DNA from: Streptomyces sp. H39-S7
GTDB lineage: Bacteria; Actinomycetota; Actinomycetes; Streptomycetales; Streptomycetaceae
Direction of reading: 5' to 3'
DNA length: 64,000 nucleotides
NCBI RefSeq assembly: GCF_027158205.1
Contig: NZ_JAPVLU010000001.1
Location: 62,001-126,000 of the forward strand
The notes beneath the pieces were generated by a model. It had not been told where the DNA came from, ran no database searches, and saw only the letters and a program-made list of their open reading frames with translations. Positions 54,925 through 63,176 of the stretch are shown here, piece after piece (positions within the stretch are counted from its first letter, which is position 1; the number at the start of each line of letters is the position of its first letter). A program made the translations under genes and the position numbers.

Positions 54925-55584
54925 ATGGCTAAACCTATTTTCATTGGCAATGTTCAATTCCCCACGAAGGTAGCCGCGTTGGAGGCATGCAGGGCGGCTC
55001 TGCACCGTTACCCGCTCGGTGGCGAGGTGACTGAATCGTGTGACAAGGAGCTGCTCATCGGACTGGTGCAGATGCATCGAGACCCGCCTAGCAAGATCGG
55101 CGCGGGCATCCAGCGGTTCGAAGTGCGCCCCAACCCCGACAACGCGAGGAATCGATCTTTCTTCATCATCCGCGTCGACGGGACTGAAACGGACTTTAGC
55201 TATACCAAACTGATCCAGCCGCCTACGCAACGTCAGCTCGTCGAGCGCGCGATGCGCCGGATCGTGGCACCGCAGGTCATCGAATTCGTCGGCAGTGAGT
55301 TCCACCGGCAAACTGTCGTCAAATGCCCGATCACAGGGGCGATGATGGATTCGCCGACGGAGGCGCACGTCGACCACTACGACCCTGAGTTTGCGGTGCT
55401 AGCCATGCGCTTCGCTGAGGCGCACGATGGCTGGGAAGCCTTCGAGCTACTCTCAGTCGACGGTCAGATCGGGCAGAGGTTCCAAGACGAGCGACTCTGC
55501 GCAGCGTGGTACGACTATCACAAGCAACACGCCAAGCTGCGCGTTGTGACCAAACTGGCCAACCTGTCTCTGCTTCGCCGTTAG
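54925..55584 (+). CDS. DCL/DUF3223 family protein with C-terminal Cys/His motif
   Basis: 219 residues. PIFIGNVQFPTKVAALEACR, ELLIGLVQMHRDPPSKIGAG and IQRFEVRPNPDNARNRSFFI then RVDGTETDFSY match the DUF3223 (defective chloroplasts and leaves) domain, also found at the C-terminus of plant RNA polymerases IV/V. The C-terminal half has KCPITGAMMDSPTEAHVDHY (C134, H148, H151), resembling an HNH-like or zinc motif that accompanies DUF3223 in bacteria. Biochemical role unknown. ATG 54925 gives the family N-terminus; a TTG 69 bases upstream is alternative. Confidence 0.8.
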   Translation: MAKPIFIGNVQFPTKVAALEACRAALHRYPLGGEVTESCDKELLIGLVQMHRDPPSKIGAGIQRFEVRPNPDNARNRSFFIIRVDGTETDFSYTKLIQPPTQRQLVERAMRRIVAPQVIEFVGSEFHRQTVVKCPITGAMMDSPTEAHVDHYDPEFAVLAMRFAEAHDGWEAFELLSVDGQIGQRFQDERLCAAWYDYHKQHAKLRVVTKLANLSLLRR

Positions 55585-55762
55585 CTCGATATCGAGCACG
55601 TCCCAGCGGCTCTCGTAGCCAGCCGCTCAGGAAGATCCGTCACAACAACGGGGCTCCTCATGCGGACGCGCCGCCGGGGCATGTGCTCATCGCGCCTCAC
55701 GGTTACAAGTGCCGGGGCAGTTTGGCGGGTACCACCGTCAAGTTCGGCCGGACGTGCCGCTG

Positions 55763-55790
55763 TGGGGTCGACGGTTGCTCGTCGACCCCA
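55763..55790. terminator. Bidirectional terminator between convergent cargo genes
   Basis: Perfect 11-bp stem (TGGGGTCGACG with its complement) around a 6-base loop. It lies within a 345-base stretch (55585-55929) that has no supported gene. Confidence 0.65.
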
Positions 55791-55929
55791 TGGAGTTTGT
55801 TCACGGCAGACACAACGTCGCCCGCGGAAGTATTGACCACGCTGGCGCCCTTAGCTTGGGATTGCTTGGGGCGCACGGCTCCTTTCACTCACTCTGTCCA
55901 GGGAAGCGCTCCGTTCGGCGAGCGTCGCG

Positions 55930-57084
55930 TCAACGCACAACAGCGAGTTGCGGTCGACGAGCCGCCCCGGAGCGAGCGCCATTGCGTCCGCCATCTTGTG
56001 CGGTGACTACCAGGCCGAAGATGAGGTCGTTAAGATCGGCGGGCCGCAGCTGTAGGTCGCGGGCGACATCGGCCGGCGGTGTCCCTTCCGCCCGCAGGGC
56101 GGTGAAGACCTTTCCCAGAACCTGGGAGGTCTCTCGGGCGAGTCCACTCTGTGGCTCCGCCTTGCGGTACCCCAGCCGTCCCAGCTCCACGCAGTGAGTG
56201 CGGTACTGCCACTCGGTGGTGAGGTTCAGCTCATGCAGCCGGCGTGCCAGTGCCATGGCGGCGACCTTCCAGCGTCGCTTCGCCTGCAGGATCCAATGGG
56301 TGCTCGGATTACGCGGGATGTGTGCGATTACGTCAGACGCCGGCATCAGCAGGGCTGCCGCGAAGCGGTGTGCCTCGCCCTCGGCCTGTGGACCGTGCGG
56401 GACCTGCTCTTCGCCGTGCAGGACAAGATGGCCCAGTTCGTGAGCCGCGTCGAAACGCCCTCTCTCGGCGGTTTTCTCTGTCCCGAGCAACACGAAAGGG
56501 ATGCCCCGATCCCAGAAGGAAAAGGCGTCGACTTCCGGGCAGTCTCGCGACAACGAGAACACTCGCACCCCGTGCGACTCCAAGAGGTGGACCATGTTCG
56601 GGATGGGGGCGACACCCAAGCCCCACCGGGCACGAACAAGCTCGGCTGCCCTCTCGGCCGGGCAGTCCGCGGATCCCGCCTCCCCCGGAAACGGGACCTG
56701 CTCGCCATCGCCGAGGCGGCTAAACGATGTCAGGGAGGGCAGTTCCGGGGTCGGCAGTCGAAAGCGCGCCCCAATCCAGTCCTGGAGGATTCTGGCCAGG
56801 CGGCCTCCGCTGAGCGCGATGTCCCGCTGGGAGGCCGTCATCTTGCTCAACGCCCGGAAGCTCACCGCCTCCACGGGCAGATCAGCGACCTCCTCAGCCG
56901 TGAAGAACGACTCAGGGAATTCGAGCGCCTCGACGAGGGCAGCCAAGGAAGGCGCGCTCGGGTGCGCCCTGCCGCTCTCGTAGTCCGACAGTCGTCGGGC
57001 GGTGAGTCCGGCCATCTGGGCGAGGCGGGTGACGGTGAGCCCGCGACGCTTGCGCGCCAGGACGAGCCGGGATGCCGTGGTCAT
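55930..57084 (-). CDS. XRE-ImmA/IrrE metalloprotease regulator
   Basis: 384 residues. N-terminal HTH (RKRRGLTVTRLAQMAGLTAR then RLSDYESGRAHPS), followed by an ImmA/IrrE zinc-peptidase domain with HELGH at 215-219 and the downstream Glu region EGEAHRFAAALLMP. The domain then extends with a helical C-terminus including LARRLHELNLTTEWQYRTHC. Members such as PezT-linked or ImmA proteins cleave or inactivate repressors. Its start is 31 bases after the stop of the unknown upstream gene, so they form one transcript. Confidence 0.88.
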   Translation of the reverse strand: MTTASRLVLARKRRGLTVTRLAQMAGLTARRLSDYESGRAHPSAPSLAALVEALEFPESFFTAEEVADLPVEAVSFRALSKMTASQRDIALSGGRLARILQDWIGARFRLPTPELPSLTSFSRLGDGEQVPFPGEAGSADCPAERAAELVRARWGLGVAPIPNMVHLLESHGVRVFSLSRDCPEVDAFSFWDRGIPFVLLGTEKTAERGRFDAAHELGHLVLHGEEQVPHGPQAEGEAHRFAAALLMPASDVIAHIPRNPSTHWILQAKRRWKVAAMALARRLHELNLTTEWQYRTHCVELGRLGYRKAEPQSGLARETSQVLGKVFTALRAEGTPPADVARDLQLRPADLNDLIFGLVVTAQDGGRNGARSGAARRPQLAVVR

Positions 57085-57115
57085 GGGAGTGCCAATGGTC
57101 TGAGGTTCGGACGTG

Positions 57116-57763
57116 TCAGCTCAGGCGTTCGATGGGGATGTCGATGCCGCCCTCGCCGTCGTCGTCATTCGGGAACGGGTTGAAGCCCTCGAAGTCGAGG
57201 TAAGGGAAGATGATCCGCTCGTGCCAGCTGTCGATCTTGCCACGGCTGCCCGCATTGTTCGGCAGCGACAGTTCGTAGTGAAGCCGCGTCCCGGTCGGCA
57301 TGTTCACATGCTGGTAGAGCAGGAACCAGGTGGGAATGCCGTCGCCCACGTCGTGCGGCTCAGGCTCGACCATGTCGCCAGGGATCATCAGCTGACGGTT
57401 GGTCTCAACCCTACGGATGACAGCGGAGCCCTTCGCGTAGCGCGTAGACGGGATGAGCCCCGCGTAGCCGGCACCCTTGTTCCCACTGGATGCCGTGACA
57501 GCGAAATCCTCCGTCGGCGAGAGGAGGAGCGGCACGTTGTTGGGGCTCACGCTGCGCCATCCCTCGGGGATGTAGGTCTCGCGCAGGAAGCGAATCGCCC
57601 GTCCCCAGAAGATGTTGCCCGGCAGCGAGACGGGGTCGAGTGGGGTACAGAAGTTCCGTTCCGCTTCAGCGCGCTGCAGTGCGTCCTCGATCCGCTCGAC
57701 CGAGAGTCCCAGCTCTGCGAGCCTGCTGCGACGGCGTGAATCCTCAACGTGCACGACTGCCAT
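57116..57763 (-). CDS. Protein of unknown function, partner of XRE-ImmA/IrrE gene
   Basis: 215 residues, no family recognised. A helical N-terminus (SRLAELGLSVERIEDALQRA) precedes LPGNIFWGRAIRFLRETYIP, then NVPLLLSPTEDFAVTASSGN, RRVETNRQLMIPGDM and PTWFLLYQHVNMPTGTRLHY, ending in a Pro/Asp-rich segment. First gene of the pair; it may be a toxin, antitoxin or substrate for the ImmA-like protease. No signal peptide or membrane segment. Confidence 0.7.
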   Translation of the reverse strand: MAVVHVEDSRRRSRLAELGLSVERIEDALQRAEAERNFCTPLDPVSLPGNIFWGRAIRFLRETYIPEGWRSVSPNNVPLLLSPTEDFAVTASSGNKGAGYAGLIPSTRYAKGSAVIRRVETNRQLMIPGDMVEPEPHDVGDGIPTWFLLYQHVNMPTGTRLHYELSLPNNAGSRGKIDSWHERIIFPYLDFEGFNPFPNDDDGEGGIDIPIERLS

Positions 57764-57787
57764 GCCCAGCCCCTGACCACAGAGAGT

Positions 57788-57816
57788 GATTTCCGGAAAT
57801 CCTCCCTCATTTGAGG
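57788..57816 (-). promoter_or_regulatory. Two adjacent palindromes upstream of the ImmA operon
   Basis: GATTTCCGGAAATC (57788-57801, perfect 14-base palindrome) and CCTCATTTGAGG (57805-57816, perfect arms with two central bases) lie 25-53 bases upstream of the 57763 start in an A/T-richer stretch. Expected for an operator bound by the HTH of the ImmA-fused protein. Confidence 0.6.
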
Positions 57817-57867
57817 TAGAAAATCAAGAAGCCGTGCTGGTCATTAGCCTGCTGTGAGGTAGTCGCG

Positions 57868-57900
57868 TGGTCGGGGCAGACGCGAAGCCCACCCCGACCA
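57868..57900 (-). terminator. Putative integrase terminator
   Basis: TGGTCGGGG and CCCCGACCA form a 9-bp stem around a 15-base loop, adjacent to the integrase stop codon. Confidence 0.5.
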
Positions 57901-57905
57901 GACCG

Positions 57906-59054
57906 CTACACTCCCCGAACCAAAGCCTTCTTGTCCGCTCGTCTCCGTTGCTCGCGCACCGTGGCGTCGATGCCTTCCGCGACCTCCGCCTGGCGCTCGT
58001 CGTCCGAGTGCTGGTAGATCATCGCGGCTTTCTCCGAAGACTGGCCGGCGCGGACCATCGTGTCCTTGAGCGTGGCGCCGGACTGGGTGGACAGAGTGTG
58101 TCCCGTGTGGCGCAGGTCGTAGAAGCGGAAGTCCTCGGGTAGGCCGACCTTGGCTCGGGCCTTGGCCCATTTCCGGCCGAAGGTCGTACGCCGGAACGGT
58201 GCGCCCTTCTCGCCAACGAACAGCAGGCCGTTCGGCTCCTTTTCCGCGAACCAGTCAAGGTGCCGCTTGACCTCCATGGACAGGAAGGCCGGCAGGAAGA
58301 TCGTGCGAACGCCCGCGCCCGACTTCGTGTCCCCCTTCGCCCGACGCCCGGTCGTCAGCTCGGGCGCGGCCTCGGTGATGCGTACAGCCAGCGGTTCCAA
58401 CGTCACGGCGGGGCGTCGCAGGGCCGCCTGCTCCTCCGGGCGCATCGGGCCGTAGGCGCAGAAGTAGATCATCAGCCGCCACCTCGGTCCCATCGCCCCG
58501 GCGAGGGCGTCGACCTGGGCAACGGTCGCGGTCGAGCGTTCCTTCGCCTTCTCGCTTCCCGCGCCCCTGATGCGGCAGGGATTGCGGCGGATCAACTCGT
58601 CGTCGGTGGCCGTCTCCATGATGGCCTTGAGCAGGCGGTAGGACTTGGCGACCGTCGTGGCGCCGGTCGCCTTCAACCGCTCGGTCCGCCAGGTGCGTAC
58701 GGCAGGCGGGGTGATCTCGTCCAGGTCCGTGTCCCCGAAGGCGGGGATGAGGTGCAGCCGCAGGAGCCTGCGGTACAGCTCGTCGGTGGTGGCGGCGAGT
58801 CCTCGTTCGTCGATCCATGTCAGGGCGTACTGCTCGAAGTTCACGGCTCCTGCGTCGGGGTCGACCCAGTGCCTGCGCTCGATGTCCGCCTGGGTGAGCG
58901 TTAGCCAGGTCTGGGCTTCGGTGCGGGTCGCGAAGGTCTCAGGGGCGGTACGGCGGCTGCCGTCAGGGGCCCAGTAGCGCGCCTGCCAGCGACCGGAGGG
59001 GAGTTGGCGGACGGTACCGAACTCACGCCGCCGCTGCGGCTTGCGGCCCGCCAT
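57906..59054 (-). CDS. int: Tyrosine-type site-specific integrase
   Basis: 382 residues. Arm-binding N-domain (~60 residues), core-binding SAM-like domain and catalytic domain with R205 (YGPMRPEEQAAL), R315 in FYDLRHTGHTL, and Tyr Y347 in MIYQHSDDERQ. The usual H of HxxR is Y312 and the later His is Q338 (AGQSS), a variant shared by a group of Streptomyces integrases. It overlaps the xis stop by 1 base (TGATG). It lies 3.4 kb from the tRNA rather than beside it. Confidence 0.92.
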   Translation of the reverse strand: MAGRKPQRRREFGTVRQLPSGRWQARYWAPDGSRRTAPETFATRTEAQTWLTLTQADIERRHWVDPDAGAVNFEQYALTWIDERGLAATTDELYRRLLRLHLIPAFGDTDLDEITPPAVRTWRTERLKATGATTVAKSYRLLKAIMETATDDELIRRNPCRIRGAGSEKAKERSTATVAQVDALAGAMGPRWRLMIYFCAYGPMRPEEQAALRRPAVTLEPLAVRITEAAPELTTGRRAKGDTKSGAGVRTIFLPAFLSMEVKRHLDWFAEKEPNGLLFVGEKGAPFRRTTFGRKWAKARAKVGLPEDFRFYDLRHTGHTLSTQSGATLKDTMVRAGQSSEKAAMIYQHSDDERQAEVAEGIDATVREQRRRADKKALVRGV

Positions 59055-59326
59055 CAGGCCGCCTTCCCGAAGTGCGACCGTGCCTCGCGAAGGGTCGGCA
59101 CGGTGTGTTCTGCGATGTACGCGTCGATCGCGGTGGTGGGGATGCGCACCGGCTTGCCGAGTTTCACGTAGCGGATGCGGCGTTCCTGGATGAGGCGCCG
59201 GATGAAGCGCACTCCGGTACCGAGGCGTTCGGCGGCCTCCTCGACCGTGAGCAGCCGGTCGTTCGTTTTCACCTCCTTCGCGGTGCGGGGCTGGGCGGAG
59301 GCGTGGGGTATCGCGGTGTGGCGCAA
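59054..59326 (-). CDS. xis: Excisionase/helix-turn-helix protein
   Basis: 90 residues: DRLLTVEEAAERLGTGVRFI then RRLIQERRIRYVKLGKPVRI and TTAIDAYIAEHTV are the winged-helix motif of excisionase-family proteins (PF12728). Start uncertain: TTG at 59326 with AGAGGA upstream is used; shorter GTG alternatives begin inside. Coupled to int. Confidence 0.85.
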   Translation of the reverse strand: MRHTAIPHASAQPRTAKEVKTNDRLLTVEEAAERLGTGVRFIRRLIQERRIRYVKLGKPVRIPTTAIDAYIAEHTVPTLREARSHFGKAA

Positions 59327-59454
59327 GCGGAGATCCTCTTCTGGCCCTGCGTGTGGAGCGGCAACTCCCGGCAGGGCCGTGCGTTCATGGGATGGGCGTG
59401 TTGGTGGCCGGCCTGGGGGTTCGCGGTCCCAGGACGAGCGGGAGCAGGGGTGGT

Positions 59455-59952
59455 TTACGGGCCGGTGGGCAGCCCGGACTCTTCCTGGTTGATCTTCATG
59501 ATGTTCTCGGCGATGGCGTTGCTGACCACGACGTTGGCCTCGTCGCGGATGTCCGGGTGCTGCGCGAGGTAGGCGGCGAGTTGGTCGGTCGCCCTCACAT
59601 AGGCGCGCTGAGCACGCTGAGCGGCCAGATTCGCGGCCACCACGGTGTCGATAATCTCCATTGCCTGGCCTGCGGCGGCGAGGGCCGGCGGGCCGACGAA
59701 GTTGGCCAGCGAGACACCGAAGGCGTCGGCGAAGCCGATGGCCTCATCGAGGTTGATGCGACGTTTGCCGTTCTCGATCCGCCAGACAGCTGACGGGTTC
59801 ATCTCGTAGCCGGCTTCGTTGAGGAGCTCGGAGAGCGTGGTGGTGCTCCAGCCACGTTTGTCGCGCTCGACCTTGATGCGCTTCGCGGCGTTGTCCTCAC
59901 CCTTGAGCATCACGCCTTCGGGTTCCTCGTCGTCGTGGTCCTCGTTCGGCAT
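59455..59952 (-). CDS. XRE-family repressor of the element
   Basis: 165 residues. HTH region RIKVERDKRGWSTTTLSELL, AGYEMNPSAVWRIENGKRRI and DEAIGFADAFGVSL, followed by a helical C-terminus (AQRAYVRATDQLAAYLAQHP). ATG at 59952 is preceded by AAGGAGGG very close to it; MLKGEDN at 59913 is an alternative start. Divergent from the DUF3631 gene and likely controls both directions from the region containing the TATGC-N5-GCATA repeat. Confidence 0.85.
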   Translation of the reverse strand: MPNEDHDDEEPEGVMLKGEDNAAKRIKVERDKRGWSTTTLSELLNEAGYEMNPSAVWRIENGKRRINLDEAIGFADAFGVSLANFVGPPALAAAGQAMEIIDTVVAANLAAQRAQRAYVRATDQLAAYLAQHPDIRDEANVVVSNAIAENIMKINQEESGLPTGP

Positions 59953-60026
59953 CCCTCCTCCTTCCGGTTCCGGCGTGTTGCTGCAAGCCGCAGCGACAGT
60001 AAAAACGATACACCATCTTCTGCGTC

Positions 60027-60056
60027 TTGCAAAATGGCTATGCGTAGTGCATAATT
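60027..60056. promoter_or_regulatory. Candidate operator in the divergent promoter
   Basis: TATGC-GTAGT-GCATA (60039-60053) is a perfect inverted repeat in the most A/T-rich part of the element, between the XRE gene and the DUF3631 gene. A TTGCA/TGCATAA pair overlaps it. Confidence 0.5.
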
Positions 60057-60235
60057 GATCACGGCCGGTCCTTGCGATCCCATGGACCGGCCTCGCCTTG
60101 GCATGACATGCAAAAAGCCCCCCGGTGATCAACCACCGAGGGGCTCAAGGCGCAAACCTCACGCCGCCCATCCCTGAACGACTGGCTGCATGGCCGGGAT
60201 TGCCGTCCCGTATGGCCCGCAGATTGAGGAGCTTG

Positions 60236-61441
60236 ATGTCCAGTATGGACGAAGTCACCCCGAACACGCCACCGCTCGCCCCCGCGCCGCCCGGAGCCGA
60301 ACCCGATCGGCCGACTCCGAACGAGCCCGAGCCTGCCCCGGCCACCGAGGGTGAGCAGGTGCTCAGCGATCTGCGGGCGCAGCTCCAGCGGTACGTCGTG
60401 CTGCCGAGCAAGGAAGCCCGCACGGCCGCAGTGCTGTGGGTGGCCGCAACCCACCTGCAGACCGCGTGGCAGCACGCCCCGCGCCTCGCGATCGTCGGAC
60501 CGGCGAAACGGTGCGGGAAGTCGCGGCTCCTGGACGTGATCACCGAAACGGTGCACGATCCGCTGATCACGGTCAACGCCTCCGCCGCGGCAGTCTTCCG
60601 GTCGATCACCGAAACCCCTCCCACCCTGCTGGTGGACGAGGCTGACACGATCTTCGGCTCGGCGAAGGTGGCGGAGAAGAACGAGGAGATGCGGGGCCTG
60701 CTCAACGCCGGTCACCAGCGCAATAGGCCCACCCTGCGCGTCTCCGGCCCCAACCACGAGGTGTCGAAGTTCCCCACCTTCGCCATGGCCGCCCTCGCGG
60801 GCATCGGGGACCTGCCCGACACGATCATGGACCGGTCGATCGTGATCCGGATGCGCCGTCGCAGGCCAGGCGAGAAGGTGGAGGAGTTCCGCACCTTCCG
60901 GGACACTCCTTCACTGCACGCCCTGCGTGACCGCCTCATTGCCTGGCTGGTGCCACTCCACGCAGAAGCGATGGACCTCACGCCGCCCATGCCGGTCGAA
61001 GACCGAGCCGCCGACACGTGGGAACCGCTGATCGCGGTCGCAGATCTCGCAGGCGGTCCGTGGCCCGGCCTCGCCCGCACCGCGTGCCTGGCGATGACCA
61101 AGCATGAGGCGGAACAGGACCAGGACAACAGCAGCCTGAGCATCCGCCTCCTGGCCGACATCCGCCGTGTCTTCGCCGCCGAAGGCGACCCCTCGGCGAT
61201 CCGCACCGGTCGTCTCCTCGACATCCTGAACCAGGACGACGAGTCGCCCTGGCCCGGCTACACCGAGCAGGGCTTCACCGCGCGCGGACTCCAGATCCTG
61301 CTGAAGGACTACAACATCAGCGCGGCCAACCGCCGGTTCCCCGGCAACGTCCAGGCGAGGGGTTACACCCGCCTGCAGTTCGCCGACGCCTGGGCACGCT
61401 ACTGCCCCGAGCCCAAACCGGCGTCCACAACGGGAGCCTGA
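60236..61441 (+). CDS. DUF3631 ATPase, putative replication or helicase-like protein
   Basis: 401 residues. A Pro-rich N-terminus is followed by LAIVGPAKRCGKSRLLDVIT (Walker A-like), TLLVDEADTIFG (Walker B) and the DUF3631 body: KNEEMRGLLNAGHQRNRPTL, FAMAALAGIGDLPDTIMDRS and RQF-type C-domain (LLKDYNISAANRRFPGNVQA). The C-terminus may bind DNA. DUF3631 proteins often occur on actinobacterial mobile elements; a replication role is inferred. GAGGAG precedes ATG 60236. Confidence 0.82.
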   Translation: MSSMDEVTPNTPPLAPAPPGAEPDRPTPNEPEPAPATEGEQVLSDLRAQLQRYVVLPSKEARTAAVLWVAATHLQTAWQHAPRLAIVGPAKRCGKSRLLDVITETVHDPLITVNASAAAVFRSITETPPTLLVDEADTIFGSAKVAEKNEEMRGLLNAGHQRNRPTLRVSGPNHEVSKFPTFAMAALAGIGDLPDTIMDRSIVIRMRRRRPGEKVEEFRTFRDTPSLHALRDRLIAWLVPLHAEAMDLTPPMPVEDRAADTWEPLIAVADLAGGPWPGLARTACLAMTKHEAEQDQDNSSLSIRLLADIRRVFAAEGDPSAIRTGRLLDILNQDDESPWPGYTEQGFTARGLQILLKDYNISAANRRFPGNVQARGYTRLQFADAWARYCPEPKPASTTGA

Positions 61442-61448
61442 CCCGCCA

Positions 61449-61578
61449 CGACCCGTCGCGACCCGTCCCCGCGCAGGTCAGAGCCGTGACGGTTCGCACG
61501 CCCGCAACGGGTCGACCCGCCATCTCCATCGCACCCGTACCTGCTCCGACCAGGCATGCGACGAGTCGCAACGGGTCG
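61449..61578. repeat. CGACCCGT/ACGGGTCG iteron-like repeats
   Basis: Direct copies CGACCCGT at 61449-61456 and 61459-61466 (10-base period), inverted copies ACGGGTCG at 61507-61514 and 61571-61578, and a perfect palindrome CGGGTCGACCCG at 61508-61519. It lies in the gap between the DUF3631 and DUF2637 genes, possibly an origin or operator. Confidence 0.65.
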
Positions 61579-61626
61579 AGACCAACGCGGGCCCACCCAC
61601 TGTCTCGAACCCTGGAGCACCCACCT

Positions 61627-62436
61627 TTGCCCTCTCCCACCACCGCTATCACCCCCGCATCGGTGCCGGCATTTCTGGCCACCGCGATCCGCACGGGTGT
61701 GGCCCTGCTGGCTCTGGCCGCCTTCGCGCTTTCTTACGACGCCCTGCGTCAGATGGCAGCCGCCAGCCACATCCACCACCTGCTCACCTACGCCTTCCCC
61801 CTCGTGATCGACGGCTTCATCGCCATCGGGATCGGCGCCCTCCTCGTCCTGCGGGCCGCGCCCCTGCGGTCTCGCCTGTACGTCGCGGGGCTCGTCGGCA
61901 TCGCCACCCTCACGAGCATCTGGGCCAACGTCCTGCACGCAGTACGCGTCAACCAACAGACCAGCCACACCGGGCTCGCGCTCGACAACATCACCGTCGG
62001 CGTCATCTCCGCCATCGCTCCCCTCGCGCTAGCTGGCGCAGTCCACTTCTACCTCCTCGTCGCCCGCCACCCCGAGCCACACGAAAGCGCCCGCCACATC
62101 ACAGCGGATGCCACCCCAGAGGGCCGAAGTCCCGCCGCCACGCAGGAACCGACATGCGGGTTCAACGAGACCCAGGACGACGAAGCCGATCAAGTGGCTG
62201 AGCTCCAGAAGCCGGCCGCTGAACGTCGGGGCCGGCTACCAAGCGCCACCCTGGAGCAGGCAGTCGAGATCGGCCGTACCGCCGCTCCGGGACGAAGCGG
62301 TCGGATCTCCCGCCGCCACATCGAGAAGGCCATCCGGGACAAGGGCCTCGCAGTAGGCCGGGAACGCCTGGACAGGGCCAAGGACATCCTCCAGTCCGAA
62401 CTCGACCAAACCGCCAAGCCACTCGGCACCGGCTGA
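61627..62436 (+). CDS. DUF2637 membrane protein (SpdA-like)
   Basis: 269 residues. Four transmembrane helices (AIRTGVALLALAAFALSYDA, LTYAFPLVIDGFIAIGIGAL, AGLVGIATLTSIWANVLHAV, TVGVISAIAPLALAGAVHFY) match DUF2637, found in actinobacterial conjugative plasmids and elements. A soluble basic C-terminus includes GRISRRHIEKAIRDKGLAVG. TTG at 61627 with GGAG upstream is preferred since repeats precede it; GTG at 61486 would add 47 residues. Confidence 0.8.
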   Translation: MPSPTTAITPASVPAFLATAIRTGVALLALAAFALSYDALRQMAAASHIHHLLTYAFPLVIDGFIAIGIGALLVLRAAPLRSRLYVAGLVGIATLTSIWANVLHAVRVNQQTSHTGLALDNITVGVISAIAPLALAGAVHFYLLVARHPEPHESARHITADATPEGRSPAATQEPTCGFNETQDDEADQVAELQKPAAERRGRLPSATLEQAVEIGRTAAPGRSGRISRRHIEKAIRDKGLAVGRERLDRAKDILQSELDQTAKPLGTG

Positions 62437-62531
62437 CCCCGCCCACCCCGGCCCGCCCTCACCCCTCACACGAGGGCGGGCCCACGGGCACGCGCAACCC
62501 CTCGCCCCTCAACACCGATCCTGGAGCCCCC

Positions 62532-63176
62532 GTGCACGATCACCACGACGAACCCACCACATCGAAAAGGCAACTGACCATTACCCCAGCACCAGGCGGA
62601 GCAAGGTATGGCGTTGGACCGTCCAAGGGCCGGTCCAACGCGTCCTCCTCCGCCCCGGGGGTGGCGGAGGAGGAGCTCCGGCGCGAGGGCGCGCTGGAGG
62701 GGGAAGCCGGCATCGTCATGCCTGTGCGTGCAGCCGACGAAGCCGCGCTCCGCCGCGTCGCCCGCCGTCGCGCCCGTGAAACCGAACAGCGCAAGAAGCG
62801 TGTCGATGTCCGCTACAGCATGAACGAGCACACCGAGATCCTGGACATGGCCCAGAGCATGGGCCTGGCGGGTGCCCACTTCGTCGGCGCGGTCGTCATG
62901 GCCTTCATCGAAGGTGCCCACACTCTCCCTGGCCAGCGTGGCGCCCTCGACGACCTGATCGATGAACTCGCTGCCCTGCGCACCGAGGTCGCCAGGATCG
63001 GCAACAACGTCAACCAGATCGCCCACCGTCTCAACGCCGGAGCAGATCCCCGCCCGGAGGACTCCGCCGTCATCGCCGCGGCCGGTGATGTGCTCGTCAA
63101 GGCTCGTTCCGCCGCGGCCGCGATCGATACCGCCGCCGATGTGGCCGCCACAACGAAAGAGCCCGCCACCCGTTGA
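62532..63176 (+). CDS. MobC-like relaxosome accessory protein
   Basis: 214 residues. The C-terminal MobC motif is ELAALRTEVARIGNNVNQIA then HRLNAG; preceding KKRVDVRYSMNEHTEILDMA is the ribbon-helix-helix-like segment. MobC helps the relaxase melt oriT. GTG at 62532 follows GGAG. Its stop overlaps the relaxase start in TTGA, showing co-translation. oriT is probably just upstream (62437-62531), though no clear hairpin was identified. Confidence 0.85.
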   Translation: MHDHHDEPTTSKRQLTITPAPGGARYGVGPSKGRSNASSSAPGVAEEELRREGALEGEAGIVMPVRAADEAALRRVARRRARETEQRKKRVDVRYSMNEHTEILDMAQSMGLAGAHFVGAVVMAFIEGAHTLPGQRGALDDLIDELAALRTEVARIGNNVNQIAHRLNAGADPRPEDSAVIAAAGDVLVKARSAAAAIDTAADVAATTKEPATR

